64,000 nt of DNA from Punica granatum (lineage: Eukaryota; Streptophyta; Magnoliopsida; Myrtales; Lythraceae): contig NC_045130.1 of assembly GCF_007655135.1 (NCBI RefSeq), positions 34,282,605 through 34,346,604 of the forward strand, in the 5' to 3' direction. Under the pieces are notes generated by a model, which saw only the letters and a program-made list of their open reading frames with translations, was not told where the DNA came from and did no database searches. Positions 33,902 through 46,216 of the stretch are shown piece by piece. A program made the translations under genes and the position numbers. Each line of letters begins with the position of its first letter. The first letter of the stretch is position 1.

Positions 33902-35662
33902 GTACAATATAGTAGCTTATTCTTCTCCTTACGATCATGCATCTTCAATTCACGTACTCCTGGGAGCTTTCTGATCATGCCTTATGTTCAAGTAAATGGC
34001 CATTTTGCACCAACCCAGAGAGGATAAGGTACATACATATGTATTATGAAACGTTGAGAGTGCCGCAACCGTGGCATGAAAAAAGGATCATCATCGAGCA
34101 AGTTCAGCAAAAAAGGGTAATCTTCGAAATCAGGGGAGAGCCACAAGCTTTAATTTGCCATGGAAGTCATGAAATCCTTTGCTTGGAATGGAAAGTAGTT
34201 GATAATAATGAAAGCATGCAATGTATGCAGCAATTGCGTTTTCCATGGACGAAACCCCCCTCCTCTCTTATGGCTGACGAGCTTCTTTCTTCTCTTACAA
34301 TAACCGATTCCTCTCTCAGAGCTCTCCACCGCCACATACACACACAGCCATGGCGTAATAATATTCCCATCTCTCCCTCCGCAATAATATTTTCTCTTCA
34401 AATAGGTGTCATCACTTTCCTCTTCCTTTGCCTTGTGGGAATTAATTCCGGTAAAAGCTATCATTGGAACGTTACATCATCGTACGCAATACACATATAT
34501 ATACCCCTATACGTACACAAAACCCATGTGTGTATATCTGACATAGCGTAATGCTCCTCGAACACGTAAGGACCACACATTTGATGATAATCGCAGATGT
34601 CATGCAATTGGTAAACTTTGCTATTAACAAATAAAACTTTGATTGCAATACATATGTTTGAGATAAACTAAAAGCACTTCGTGACTTAGGAAAGCCGATT
34701 TATGGACAAGGATTAATATGGGGTTATATGATAAGAATCTTCTTGTGGTCTCACCGCAAAAAAGAAAAACTGGAAAAATAGTAAGGTATAGGTGTAAGAA
34801 AGGTTCGACGTGAACCAATTTACCATTTTGGGAAAAGAAATTAAAACTTAAAACAAACTCAAAGAAATCCCAAAAGGAGCTCTCTCTTGTTGAGATGTGA
34901 TGAACGAATATTACTTTTTTGTTTTTGTGTCACACAAAAAAAATAATAAATTAGGGCATTTTTAAAGTGTAACTCCTCATCAATCAAGCATAACTTATTT
35001 GACCTAGTAGTTGAGCGTGCAATTATCCATAGAAGCGGTCGAGGTCGAGATTGCCTTCAGGTTAAGACATGCAAATATTTATCCTGGAGAAATTCTTCGG
35101 ATATAGTATTGATTGCCTGCAATTTGACTCGTTCGAAAAGGTGAATAAGATCACCCGAGGAACATATTCAGGGTGATGTATGATTTGCCCATGTGATCCA
35201 TATGAAGGAAAGAATATTCTCCTTAAATGTATTTGAAGCTTTCTCCAATTCATTGTTCATTTGCGAAATATGCATTAATTGATTGAAATCACATAATTAT
35301 AGCCCATGAAACTCATCATAAAGAGTATATCTTTCTGTCTATATTAATCAGAAAACAGCTCATGACTATACATGGCCGCCTACTATTATTAAATAGAAAT
35401 CCAGGCCAAATTCATGTATACATTCACATAATCATAATTCATCTACATATAATAATCTTCCTGGCTATATCTATCAACGGGTACGATTCACATCACATGA
35501 AACCTAAGAACATCTTCAACACGAATCGACTATGATTATCTGTACAATATAATAGGTCAACTAAATCATGAACGATAAACCGAATGCAACTCCAAACTGA
35601 TTGGTTAATCCTATATTACTGACCACTAGAATTAAATACATCGACTGACCGATTCTTCACCG
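33902..35662. other. Spacer downstream of the first NAC gene
   Basis: A 204-codon frame at 33937-34551 (+) has no recognisable domain and is probably chance. The part nearest 35662 is likely the 3' UTR and downstream flank of the NAC gene on the reverse strand. Confidence 0.35.
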
Positions 35663-37328
35663 TCAGAAGTCCCATAGGCAGGCGACATCTGAGATGTCCT
35701 CAATGTTGTTATTGTTGCTGGTTAATCCGAGGTTCTCTTGCTTCGAAGACGATATCTCGGCGGTGGTGTTGACATCAGTGCTGAGGCTGGTGTCCTGAGA
35801 GAGGCTGACCATTGAGTAGTCATGCTTAGAAGAGAATTGCTCCACCTTACAGTTCTGCCCGCCCATTTGTCCCCGGTGCAACAATCCCGGGTTAATCGAT
35901 CCCGACCCTTGGTAGGAGCTGATCGGGTTCATCAACATCATCGACATCATCTGCGAGTAGTTGTTGTTGTGATAAACCATCTGATCTTGCAATTCAGTAC
36001 TTCTGGGTGGGAAGTAGAAGTAATTCCCATCCAATGATTGTGGCATCGAAGATGAGGAAGATAAATTGATCGTATTGCCCATGCCCTTGAACTTGAATTC
36101 ATTATCCTTGATAGCATCAGTGAAGCCCGAGCTCGTAGGCCCGCTTGAGCAAGTTGGGTCAATTAGAGGTGGGGGCGAAGTCGAACAGTAATCCAACATG
36201 TCATCATCTATGTAAGAATTCGATCTGGCCAAGCCTCCACCGGGAACTAATGGAGCTTTCTTCAACCCCGTGTTCTTGTGGAAAACCCTACACACAACCC
36301 AATCATCCTGCAAGGGAAAAACCGAACCACTCCATCGATCAGTTTCACTATTTCTACGAGATCTTCTTCATCACAAACAACAATATATATGTATGGAAGA
36401 GTGGAATCGCCGATTCCATCAATAAATGAGGGGGAATCGGGAAATTTAAGCTCAAGTGAAAGACAGGCGAGACTTCAGATATCGGATATCGGAATCTGGT
36501 CGACTATTTCCTCGCATCATCCATATCATCACTGGCTTTAATTAAAAAGAAAATCAAAAGCAAAAGTGAAGAAAGGGCCTTGCCAGAAAAGGGGACCTTT
36601 TTTGTCACAGATTTCCCTTTCAAAGCCATGTAACCAATAAGCCATGGAAAAGGATGAAGAATAAATGATTGTGAATATGCATAATTATATATACATATTT
36701 GTATATGTAGATTACCTTGGAAGCTCTGGGGAGATTGTAGTAGAACTTGCCCTCGAGCCGGAACTCGTGCATTACCCAGTTGGTCTTCTCGCCCTTGGGG
36801 GCTCTTCCGCGGTAGAACACGAGCGTCTTCTTCATTCCCACGAGCCGGCCCTTCCCCTTGTAGATCTCCCTGTCCTTCCCCGTGGCCTTCCAATACCCCG
36901 ACTCAGTCGCCCGGTTCGTCCTCGTTCCGGTCGGGTACTTCCGGTCCCTCTGGCAGAAGAAGTACCATTCCTTCTCCCCCATCTTTGCCCTCACTGCACA
37001 TAAAAGCCAAGAGTTAACCACAAGAAATCCAATCGCAAAACAAAACAATAATCAAACAAACCCGAAAATCGATCTCCTGCACCCCCGATGATTAAAAAGA
37101 CATAAGTAGACATCGAAAGGGAAGAGCGAGCAAGCGCTTACTAGGCAAATCCCAAGGTTCGCACTTGTTAAGATCGACCTCTCCGATCGCACACGCGCTG
37201 AAGCTGGTGTTAAGGACCTTCGGGGTGAGGTAGTGAGTTATAATCTCCTCGTCGGTTGGGTGGAACCGGAACCCGGGAGGCAGATCGACCAGGTCCTCCT
37301 CCTTGTTCACCACCACAGACTCTTCCAT
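35663..37328 (-). CDS. NAC087: NAC-domain transcription factor, ANAC087/ANAC046-like
   Basis: Three exons, 37328-37142, 36993-36716 and 36307-35663, give 369 aa. The two introns sit at the usual NAC positions. The NAC domain covers about residues 16-170: [13 protein letters not shown], then [14 protein letters not shown], then [20 protein letters not shown] and YWKATGKD, then [20 protein letters not shown] and finally [11 protein letters not shown]. The [10 protein letters not shown] and [14 protein letters not shown] variants fit the ANAC087/ANAC046 clade better than CUC2 or ORE1. The C-terminal half is Ser/Asn/Met-rich, with acidic patches and a final CLWDF, as in NAC activation domains. 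Relatives bind NAC sites in DNA and promote developmental cell death and leaf senescence. The exact orthologue is not certain. The start ATG is the first in frame. Confidence 0.92.
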
Positions 37329-37490
37329 ATCACTCCACAACACAAGCAAGCTAAGCCAACTTAATTCCCAAGACACCCAATCGACACACAACAGGCTGCT
37401 GCAAGAACCAAGGAACACACCGACCGATCCCGGAACAGCCCGAACTAGATAACTGTGAGGGAGATAGATGAGGATATACTACAAGATGAG

Positions 37491-37499
37491 ATTATATAG
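37491..37499 (-). promoter_or_regulatory. Candidate TATA box of the first NAC gene
   Basis: CTATATAAT on the reverse strand lies about 165 bases upstream of the NAC start codon, a usual spacing for a plant leader. The region is AT-rich, so chance occurrence is possible. Confidence 0.4.
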
Positions 37500-39007
37500 A
37501 AGGAGGGAAAGAGGGGATTGTTCCTTTTTGGTTTTGGAGGGATGGGTGGAGATAGGGAGGAAAGCTGCAAGAAAGTGAAGCAAATGAGGGAAAAGGGAGC
37601 TTAAATAGAGGAGCTTCTTCCACAAATCATTCTTTATTATTATTATCATCATCCTTATTATTATTGTTATTATTATAAATATATACATATACATATATAT
37701 ATATATATATATATATTTGTGAATTGAAGATCCGTAGGGAGGAAGGCACTTACTGGAGAAGCCTTGGACCCTCTCACCCTTGTGAGAATTCATTTCTCTT
37801 GTCTCTTTGCACATTCATATATTTTCCCTTAGGTATTGATTGCCGGATTAATCATTCGGCGCTCGAGTTAATCCCTTCCTCATCGTGTCGCATGGGCCGG
37901 AATCGTTGGATATCCTTTTACCTGATTGAAAGCGAGCGGTGGGGATTGCGTACATGGATACAGTTAAAACGTGATTATTATGCGACGGGTGCTCATTTCC
38001 GGATCAACGCCCTTACCAGTTGGAGCTATTGCCTTTATGTGCTTGAATACATGGGGCCTTTTGACTACAGTGGTTTTTAGGTGAAACAGTTCTGTCAAAC
38101 AAGAAAGAAAATTCCATTTTTCTCTCGACAAATACCAAAAAAAAAAAGCGGTGTAGTACAATGATATATATTCTCGCTGAAAACAAAAAAATTTCAGATT
38201 CTTTTCTCAGCTTAATTGTCTTTTTTTCCTCTATTACAATAAAACGTATAAGTTTAATATAAGAAAATAAAAAATATAATAAAGAGGTATAAATAATTCA
38301 ACCAGATGTTAACTCTAAAACTTTTAGATTATTAAATGAAAACATATATCAGATCGTCACCTCTGCCAGGATGAGGTCTCCGGCATCTTTCGCGTTCAAT
38401 CTTTTTGGGCACCACGCCCCCTTTCTCCAGTGTTTCCTTATATAACTTTCTTTTTATCCTTTTAATAATCTCATGATCTCCTTAAAAATGAGAAAAAGGG
38501 AAAATTGTTTTCTCCCTGAAAATGCTGCGAAATGTTGGAGGAATCTCTCTCGTGCATAAAGTTTAATCATTACGAGTTTGTCAAAAAAGATTAAGAAGAG
38601 GGCCATAGCTTCAGATTCTCCCTTACTTCCCTCAAGGCTTCGCTTTGCTCGACTCGGGTCGGGTCGGGTCGGTTCGGGTAAAATCAGTAAAATCTTTGGA
38701 AATACTATTTTAGTTAGTCGGTGCTCTAAAGGCACCGATTAATATGTATATGTGATAAAAAATGTGATATGTTATGGCTTTAAAAGAAATAAAGTCCTTG
38801 AAATCCTAGATTGGGAAATTATTCATGAGGAATATATCTGGGATGCATAATTAATAAATGTTAGAAAATCATTCAAATGCATCCGAATCTTTATTAGTAA
38901 GGAATAACAATGTTTCAAACAGCACTTGCCATCTTTTAACACTTGATTACCATTGCCCTTAGGAAATGAGTCAGCTAAACCTGAGTTGATTTATTAAAGA
39001 GGATACA

Positions 39008-39135
39008 GTGTAGTGGCACATACGTTACGCTGGTAATTAAGACGTTTTAGATTTCAAATTCATTGGGGACTGCCTATATCATTTACTAATTATTATGATT
39101 TTTGTTTTATTATATTAAGCCTGTAAGGGGAATGA
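39008..39135 (+). mobile_element. SINE-like element, family A
   Basis: The head ACAGTGTAGTGGCACATACG is followed by a decayed B box (TTTCAAATTCA), then TTATTATGATTTTTGTTTTA and ATTAAGCCTGTAAGGGG. The order and phrases match the other family-A copies. No clear target duplication. Confidence 0.55.
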
Positions 39136-42100
39136 ATAGATATGAAAAAAAAAACAATTGAAAGCGAAATTTAAAAGATATAATTGCCGAAAACGAATCA
39201 TAATTGTACTAAATCTTTCTTTTCATTTTCATCCATTGTCTTTTTCCTTTCTAAAATAAATGCTCGTAAAAAATATTATGAAATTTTGGATAAAATACTA
39301 GAATAGTAATTAGCTAATATATGTGTGTGTGTGTGTGTGTGACATATTCCATCTCAGTGGAATAAAGGGAGGACAAAAGCCAAGTCAGTCGAGAACTAAT
39401 CACCCATATAATTAGTATAATTTTCCATTTAATTAGCCTTGACTAAGTTTCTTTTTTTCTTTTTCTTTTTTCCAGCTGGAGCTTCACCAATACTTGGTCC
39501 TTATGAACCTAATCGAGGCCCTCTTTTATTATGAATAAATATTATCTGCAAATTACATATAGATACATCCGTCATTTCCGATTTGTTAGTTCATACAAGA
39601 GATTGACTCAAAGGTCATAATGAAAGAGCCCCTTTTTGATTGATCACCAATCGAGTTTCAGTGTGGAATTAAATTTGAGATTATCAAATAAACATACATC
39701 CTCCGAAAATCTCTTCGTCCGAATGCGCCGGTTGTCTCACAACATATCAATGCCCTCCATTTGTCTTGAATTTACATTTATGCCACATGTGAGAAAGTCG
39801 GAGGTTGATTCACAGGAAATGTTCGGCAGAAATAGCACTTCCCAATTAACATTAGTGTTACTTTCAAACCTAAGATTTTAGTTTTTGCCGACTTATTCGA
39901 GTCCAAATCTAAAAGTGTTGAAATATAATTGTTTAAAAATAAGTATTGATTTCACCATGAGTTTTTTTTTTCTAGGATAGTAAATTTCATAATGAGTTTA
40001 ATATATTAAAGGACATAATTTTTTTTGGATGTACAAAGGACAATAATTTGAAGCAATTGAAATTATAAATGATATTTGATATAAAAAATAAACAGAAATA
40101 GTTTCATAAGTACCTTTTAACTTGTTAGTTAAAACTTAAAATCACATTTATAATTGCTCGAATTAACAAAAATCATGATCTTGGAATGTTTCGACGAATA
40201 GTACTTCTACTTAAGAAAAATAAAAGATATTTGTTTAACCTTTAATCACACTCCCGAACGAACCAAGCGTTGGCTGTATAACACAGAATGGCATACGTCG
40301 GCTCCAACTGTTCCCCACACATGCCAAACTCTGACGAACAAACTTTGAAAAACCAATACAAATAATGCTAATTTCATCTCAAATAATGCACACAAATTGA
40401 AATTAAATAATCATTAGTACAATATTAGTCTTCTTTCGAGGATATAATAAGAAGGTGGGTCCCAACTAAAATCCATCCCACGTGTTGACATTCTTATGAG
40501 GCTGAGCTGGACCATACTCAATTCCATACTTCGTCCTTTCTTTATTAGTTTATATTACTTGTTGATATTTCCATTTATTATCTATTTTTATTGTGTTGAA
40601 AAAAATCGAGCTTTCATACCCAAAACAATGATTTTATATCTCTGGTGTAGAAAGCATTACGCGGGATTCGGAATGAGGCTCGATGTGGGAGTCTTGTTAT
40701 TCATGAAAAAATTGACATAAGAAGACTGAAAATTATTACTGACTTCAAATTGCGCTAATGTGTTTGGCAAACGTTTTATAAATTATTGAAATTAAAGTAG
40801 ATGAATGGCCGATGCTTAAAATATAAAAAATAAATAAAAGTTTTTTTTAATTACTAATAGTAGGTTGCACAAAATTACGTTTGTACTATAATATCCAATT
40901 CTAACAACGATGTTAAAATTTTCTCATGAAATACTTTTCCTATTACATTAGTGAAAAAGTAGACGAAAATTCTTACCATGATATCAAATCAAGCTAAAAG
41001 ATCAAGAAAAAAAGAAAAAATGCGAGAAAAATTCAAAATGAAAAGGCAAAATAAAGAGAAAATAAATAAATAAATTCAAACAGTTTAGTATTCATTTTCT
41101 TTAAGTATATTTTTTATTAGAGTCATATAAATAAAAAAATTATAATTAAAATATTTTTATTCTTTTAATGAGACGATTCGACTCGAATTAAATTAAATTA
41201 TACCTTTTAAATTTCTCGACAGCGATATCCACAGCGAAAAGAAAATAAAGAGAAAAGAGAGAATATTGTGATGTGGGAAAATGGGAACGTGTGGGGCCCA
41301 GCCATGGGGCTTGCTATCCGGCTTGACTTCGGAGCACGAAACTGCAAAACAAACAGCCTTTTTGAAGAAAATGGGGTCAGCGGGGCCCACTGTGACGGCT
41401 TATGACGTGCGCCGTTAACTTTTGCTTTTGGATATATTTGGTGGTGTCGCGCGTGCCGTTAGTTACACTGTTTCAGCCTTGCAATTCATTGCATTTCTAT
41501 CCCCATTTCTTTTTTCCTGAGCATTTATGTAATTAATTTATTATTCATTTATCTATTTTTTTGCTTATTTATTTACATTTATATTTTGTTAACGTTGTAT
41601 TTTTAATAATTAAGTAAACGCGCAAGAGTCTCATAACATTTAGTTTTTTTTCCTCGAAAAAGATATATGCAATCACGTGTTCCAAAAAATCGGAAAATAT
41701 TCGGCATATTCTCCTTTAAGAGAGGCAATATCAATCGGTCTCTCGAGTTTGCGAGGAGGTCAATCAGATCAAACCGGCTTCATCATGTTAGCATTAAAGA
41801 CGAAACTGTGATCATCCTTAATTATCTTTTCATGCACCTCGTGCTGTAGTCAGTTAATTTTGTTTTTTAGATATGATGACTGAAACCATAGTACGGTTTG
41901 ATAAATCTTCTTGTGATGAAACAAGTCCCTGGATGGGTGTGGCCATGATGTCACTGAACATTGCTCCCAAGTCATGATCATGATCTTGATCAATCAATTA
42001 TAATAGAAAAAAAAATGAGAGCCACAAGCATTACCAAATCATTGGCAACAAATCTTTAAATCCTTTCTTGTCTTTTCTTGGGAGTGGGGTCTCTCCCAAA

Positions 42101-42884
42101 TCTTAAACTTTAATCTCCCTAATTATTAGAAAATTATAGGCTCAGAACCCAATGGGTCGGACGTATTATTTAATTTACACACCAATAAATTTAATTATTT
42201 ATTAGTTATGTTTTTTTAAATATATTTTTCCATTTGTTGGATATTGCAATTGCAATTAGGATCTTCAGGTATCTCTCCCCTTCAAGAGCTGAGACAGTTG
42301 ACTTCTCTATGGACAGATGGGAAGTATCATGGACTTAATATAATTGGGTTGGCTCTCTTGTTGATAATTAACATTTTATATGGGCAAACTAATTAATTAA
42401 TTAAATAGACAAAATAAGAAAATGGGAAGCATGAGTAAGAATGACTACGACTAAAAGATGGATATTGAGACACAGTGTGCTGCTTATGCTATTAGCAGTT
42501 TGGTATGTATATCTATTTATACATAAAACTCATTAATTTTCCAAAAATTATGCGGTTCAAAAGATGGCTTGGAGGTGCGTGTATGTCCTTTTCTCTTAAT
42601 AAAAGTTTAATAGTATTGTTTTATATACATGTATGAGATAATTAATGAGACTAGTGGGGTAATTTTCATTCATCAAAAAAAAAAAAGCCAACTTTCTTGA
42701 CTTTAAATTTTTCCCTCCTCTCCCTCTGTCTAGCAAGATTTGATTGAATAGCACCGGCAACTGCCCTAACCATATACCAACTAACGGAATGGCCACATAA
42801 AGAAAACATAAACCATTATTTATTTATTTATTTATTTTTCATTTGTAGAACGACAAACCATTCTTATAAGACCTTATTTGGTTG

Positions 42885-42916
<32 letters not shown>

Positions 42917-44584
42917 ATGTATGTATATCCATTTTACCAAAAAAAAAGAAAAGGAATGGCAATCTAAAGAAGTTTATATGATAAAACCCAAAAAAGAAGG
43001 AGAAAAAAAGGATCTTAAATTATGTTTACCCAGTTACCACCATTTTCAACTAGTTATTGCATGAAATTTCTTTGCATTCTCTTCCTAAATTAATATGAGA
43101 ATTATATATACCTTCCTCGCATATGTCATAATGAACAACAGATCAATAAGAAAAGCGAAGATACTTCAAAGTCGTCTTTATATTTATCAGATTCCAATGT
43201 GATCATATACATAAGAGAGACGACCGATTTTTCATATTGACCAAATAGGAAATAGAAATTGCGTTCATATTTCCAAGTTTCCCAGCATGAGATCAACCGG
43301 CCTAAGTGTTAGGGTTTGAGGGGGGTCACAAGAGTCAAATTGGCACTCCAAATTCATGACAGTTGACCTTTGAACTTGATCAAGAATAATGCCAGCTAAG
43401 TCACATTGTAACCCCATTCCCAATTCAACCCTCTTTGCTAAGCTGTGGAAATTATTCTTATCCAATTAGAATTTTTTATTTTTCCATGAAATCGCGAGGT
43501 ATTTTTATATTATCAGCTAAAATTAATCATTCAGACGTCAGTTTGATTTTGACTACGAGATGCTTCCCATGAATTTCAAGATCAGGAGTAAATTTCATCT
43601 AGATTAATTAAACTTTTGTCAATTGCATTATAACTTGTGATTTATCCAATGATATATACTTTAAGGGAAAATATTAAACATATAACGATGGGCTTTCTTG
43701 GAGATGCATAGGTGAACTGCATCAGTCCTGCTCTGTATTCGATTGTAATCCACTCTTGCTGGCTATGCAGTACCCCAAAATATCATAAGATTGCTTGTCC
43801 CGGAATCATAACCCGACCCACTGATGTCACAGAGAGTCATGTACCCTCGGTCTAGTTTAGTTTTGCATAGCGAGTCCGGACAAGAACAAGAAAAGACCAG
43901 CTTTCCCCGTTCTATCCGTCTCGCGCACCACACATATCCAAGTCACACCAAAGTCATACACTAATAGAGGGTGAACTTCAAAGAAACCAGTTTCCCAGAT
44001 CAGTTTAGTCCCATCCTACCTGGCTCAGGTTTACGGGTCCTTCTCATACTGGGAGCTGCAAACAACGAGTGAACTAGAACATGCCCCGTATAGGCCAGAT
44101 CCAAAAGAACCGGTTCGTGCAAGATTCGTTCAATCCCATCTTTGTTTTTTTTATCACACCCCGAATCTACATACACCGAGAGTGCGCATATGATGGTGGT
44201 ACCAGTAATAGTCTAAACTAGCTAGGATTACTATATAAATCAAGCCCTTATGTTATACAGCAGGGATTGCTTCAAGAGAAGGGAAAATAATTAATCCCCA
44301 CATGATCCAGATGGTTGCAGAAACATTTGTCAAAGCCAAGGACAGACACATAAATGATATAAACGGTACACATAAATACAAACATACACAAGTACATATA
44401 TATGTAATGGATTGATTCTGAAATAGTTGGAGTTGAGTCAAGGGGAAGCTTCTGCTTTGCTGTTATGTGTGAAGCTCCACAGAGAGGGCTAAGTTGTAGG
44501 GGAATTGTTTTTATGTGATTGGGGAGGAGTATGAATCAATGCATGTACATTTTGACTTATCCTTTTTTTTTTTTAATGTGAACT

Positions 44585-44772
44585 CTGGTGTTTGGAAGTT
44601 TAATTGGGCCCGCTTAATTCAGTTGAGTTAGGTCAGCACACTTGTGTAGACCTCTTCTAGCATAGATTTTTTACATTCGCAATGGCTCGAACCGAGACCT
44701 TACTTAAGCAGAACAAATACCGAATCGTTTGAATCAACCCAACGTTGGTATTTGGACTTATCCGTCGATACT
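44585..44772 (-). mobile_element. SINE-like element, family B
   Basis: On the reverse strand it reads GATTCAAACGATTCGGTATT, then TCTGCTTAAGTAAGGTCTCG with the B-box-like CGGTTCGAGCC, then GAATGTAAAAAATCTATGC. The copy at 51047 has the same order with CCGCTTAAATAACGTCTCGG and AATGTAAAAAAATTCACGC. Confidence 0.6.
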
Positions 44773-45028
44773 GATTGTTAACCAAAAACGAATTGCAATG
44801 ATTGTTGTTTGCAATAATTGCAGCTTAAATGATTGAGGGGATTCCGAATCTTTCCCTGATTTTCGGCAGGGCTTTTTGATTCAATTCCAAGTGCTTGTCT
44901 CTGCTTATTCTGGGCATCCGGCTGAAGAAATGAGTTGTTTGTTAGGGAGGAGATTAAGCCCAATCATAGTATTCCGTAGAGTGCAGAATGCAATCCACAA
45001 GCCGAAGGCCCGGCCCGAAGCTCATGGA

Positions 45029-45095
45029 CTTAGGCGTGATTTGGTAGTATTGTTATTGAAATTAGGCGTGATTTGGGAGTATTGTTATTGAAATA
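45029..45095. repeat. Tandem duplication of about 33 bases
   Basis: The unit GGCGTGATTTGGTAGTATTG continues with TTATTGAAATTA and is followed immediately by a second copy with one or two changes. It lies at the edge of an AT-rich MITE-like stretch extending to about 45390. Confidence 0.75.
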
Positions 45096-46216
45096 TAACT
45101 GTTGAAGTATAATTATTGAAAAATAAGTGTTAATTTTAAAATAAATAAAAGCGTTTGGGAGTTAACTATTGAAAATTGTTAAAAGTAAAAAAGACAATTA
45201 TTAATATATGAAACAAAATAAGCATAAGCAAATTTTATACACACCTATTAACCTGCTTAAGAAAATCACGTTTGTAATTGCAGTTTCAACCCAAACCACG
45301 GTTTCAAAAACTCTCACCAAGTACCAAATCTACTTAAGATTATAAAAAAAGTGATTATGAAACTTCCCACCACACTCTTAAACGAACTTTTAGTGTTACG
45401 AATTCATGCCGTTTCGAAGAACAAGAAAAGGCTGCAGTATATTTGAGCTGCTTGAGATCTTTGGCTAGGTGCTCTTTACCAATTGAACACACAGCATGAG
45501 AAGATCTCTTGCTTTTTGGTCGATCTCCTTAATAACTCTTATACCAAGCTGTAACCCGGTTCGGCTTTTCTGGGGCCGCTTGGTTTTACGGTAGTTCCAC
45601 ACGCTCCATCTCCCTCATCAACAACCATCTCTCCTGCAGACGTTATTGGGCTCAGAGAGTAAATTGTGGATTCTACCTTCTGCAGTGAGTGTGATGCAGC
45701 ATGCTCCGAAGCGCATGTCATGACTTCTGCCTTTTTATGCTGAGCCAATACCAGGTCACTCATATCGCAAAACTGAGCACATTATAAAGGCAACCCGGAA
45801 ACAGCATGTGATGATATCGATGTATCAACAGTCCAGTCTGAGGCGGGGTCATGAAAAATGCAATTATTCCCGGACTATCTGTATGGCGTCTCAAACAGAC
45901 GGGAGTCCCCGGAGGGAGGGATCTTAATACCACTCCCAATGGATGTAATGATTTGGAAATGAGTGAGACTTATTACAGGGAATATTCATAAGATATAGAT
46001 TAATATCAAACATTATATAAGTGTATATGTCGGCATAATTACAAATAATTATGATAGCAGTAGCAGCCGAGTCCCCGACACACCCAGAAAAGCACACACA
46101 TTACATGGATTTAGAACAGATGCTTATAGAGAAACAAACCGAAATACACCCGTTCTGGATACACCAATGAAATGAAACACAACAGCATTCCGACCTCAGT
46201 GATATCACCTCAAGCA

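Larger units (their letters stand above)
37500..46216. other. Long AT-rich spacer, no supported gene
   Basis: It contains microsatellites (TA near 37690-37715 and 42887-42911, TG near 39322-39340, GGGTC repeats near 38655), two SINE-like copies and a small tandem duplication. The stretch 43700-44250 has higher complexity and phrases such as ATCACACCCCGAATCTAC that suggest an old retroelement remnant, but no terminal repeats or protein fragments could be shown. Short frames show no recognisable domain. Confidence 0.45.

Noticed and set aside
33937..34551. 204-codon open frame on the + strand
   Set aside because: No recognisable domain, codon usage like the surrounding spacer, no plausible partner exons. 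Probably chance.
35663..36313. miR164 target site in the first NAC gene
   Set aside because: No sequence close to the known complementary site was found in the C-terminal exon, consistent with the ANAC087-like clade rather than CUC/ORE1.
43700..44250. Possible retrotransposon LTR remnant
   Set aside because: No paired repeat, primer-binding site or polymerase fragment was visible. Mentioned only as a composition note.
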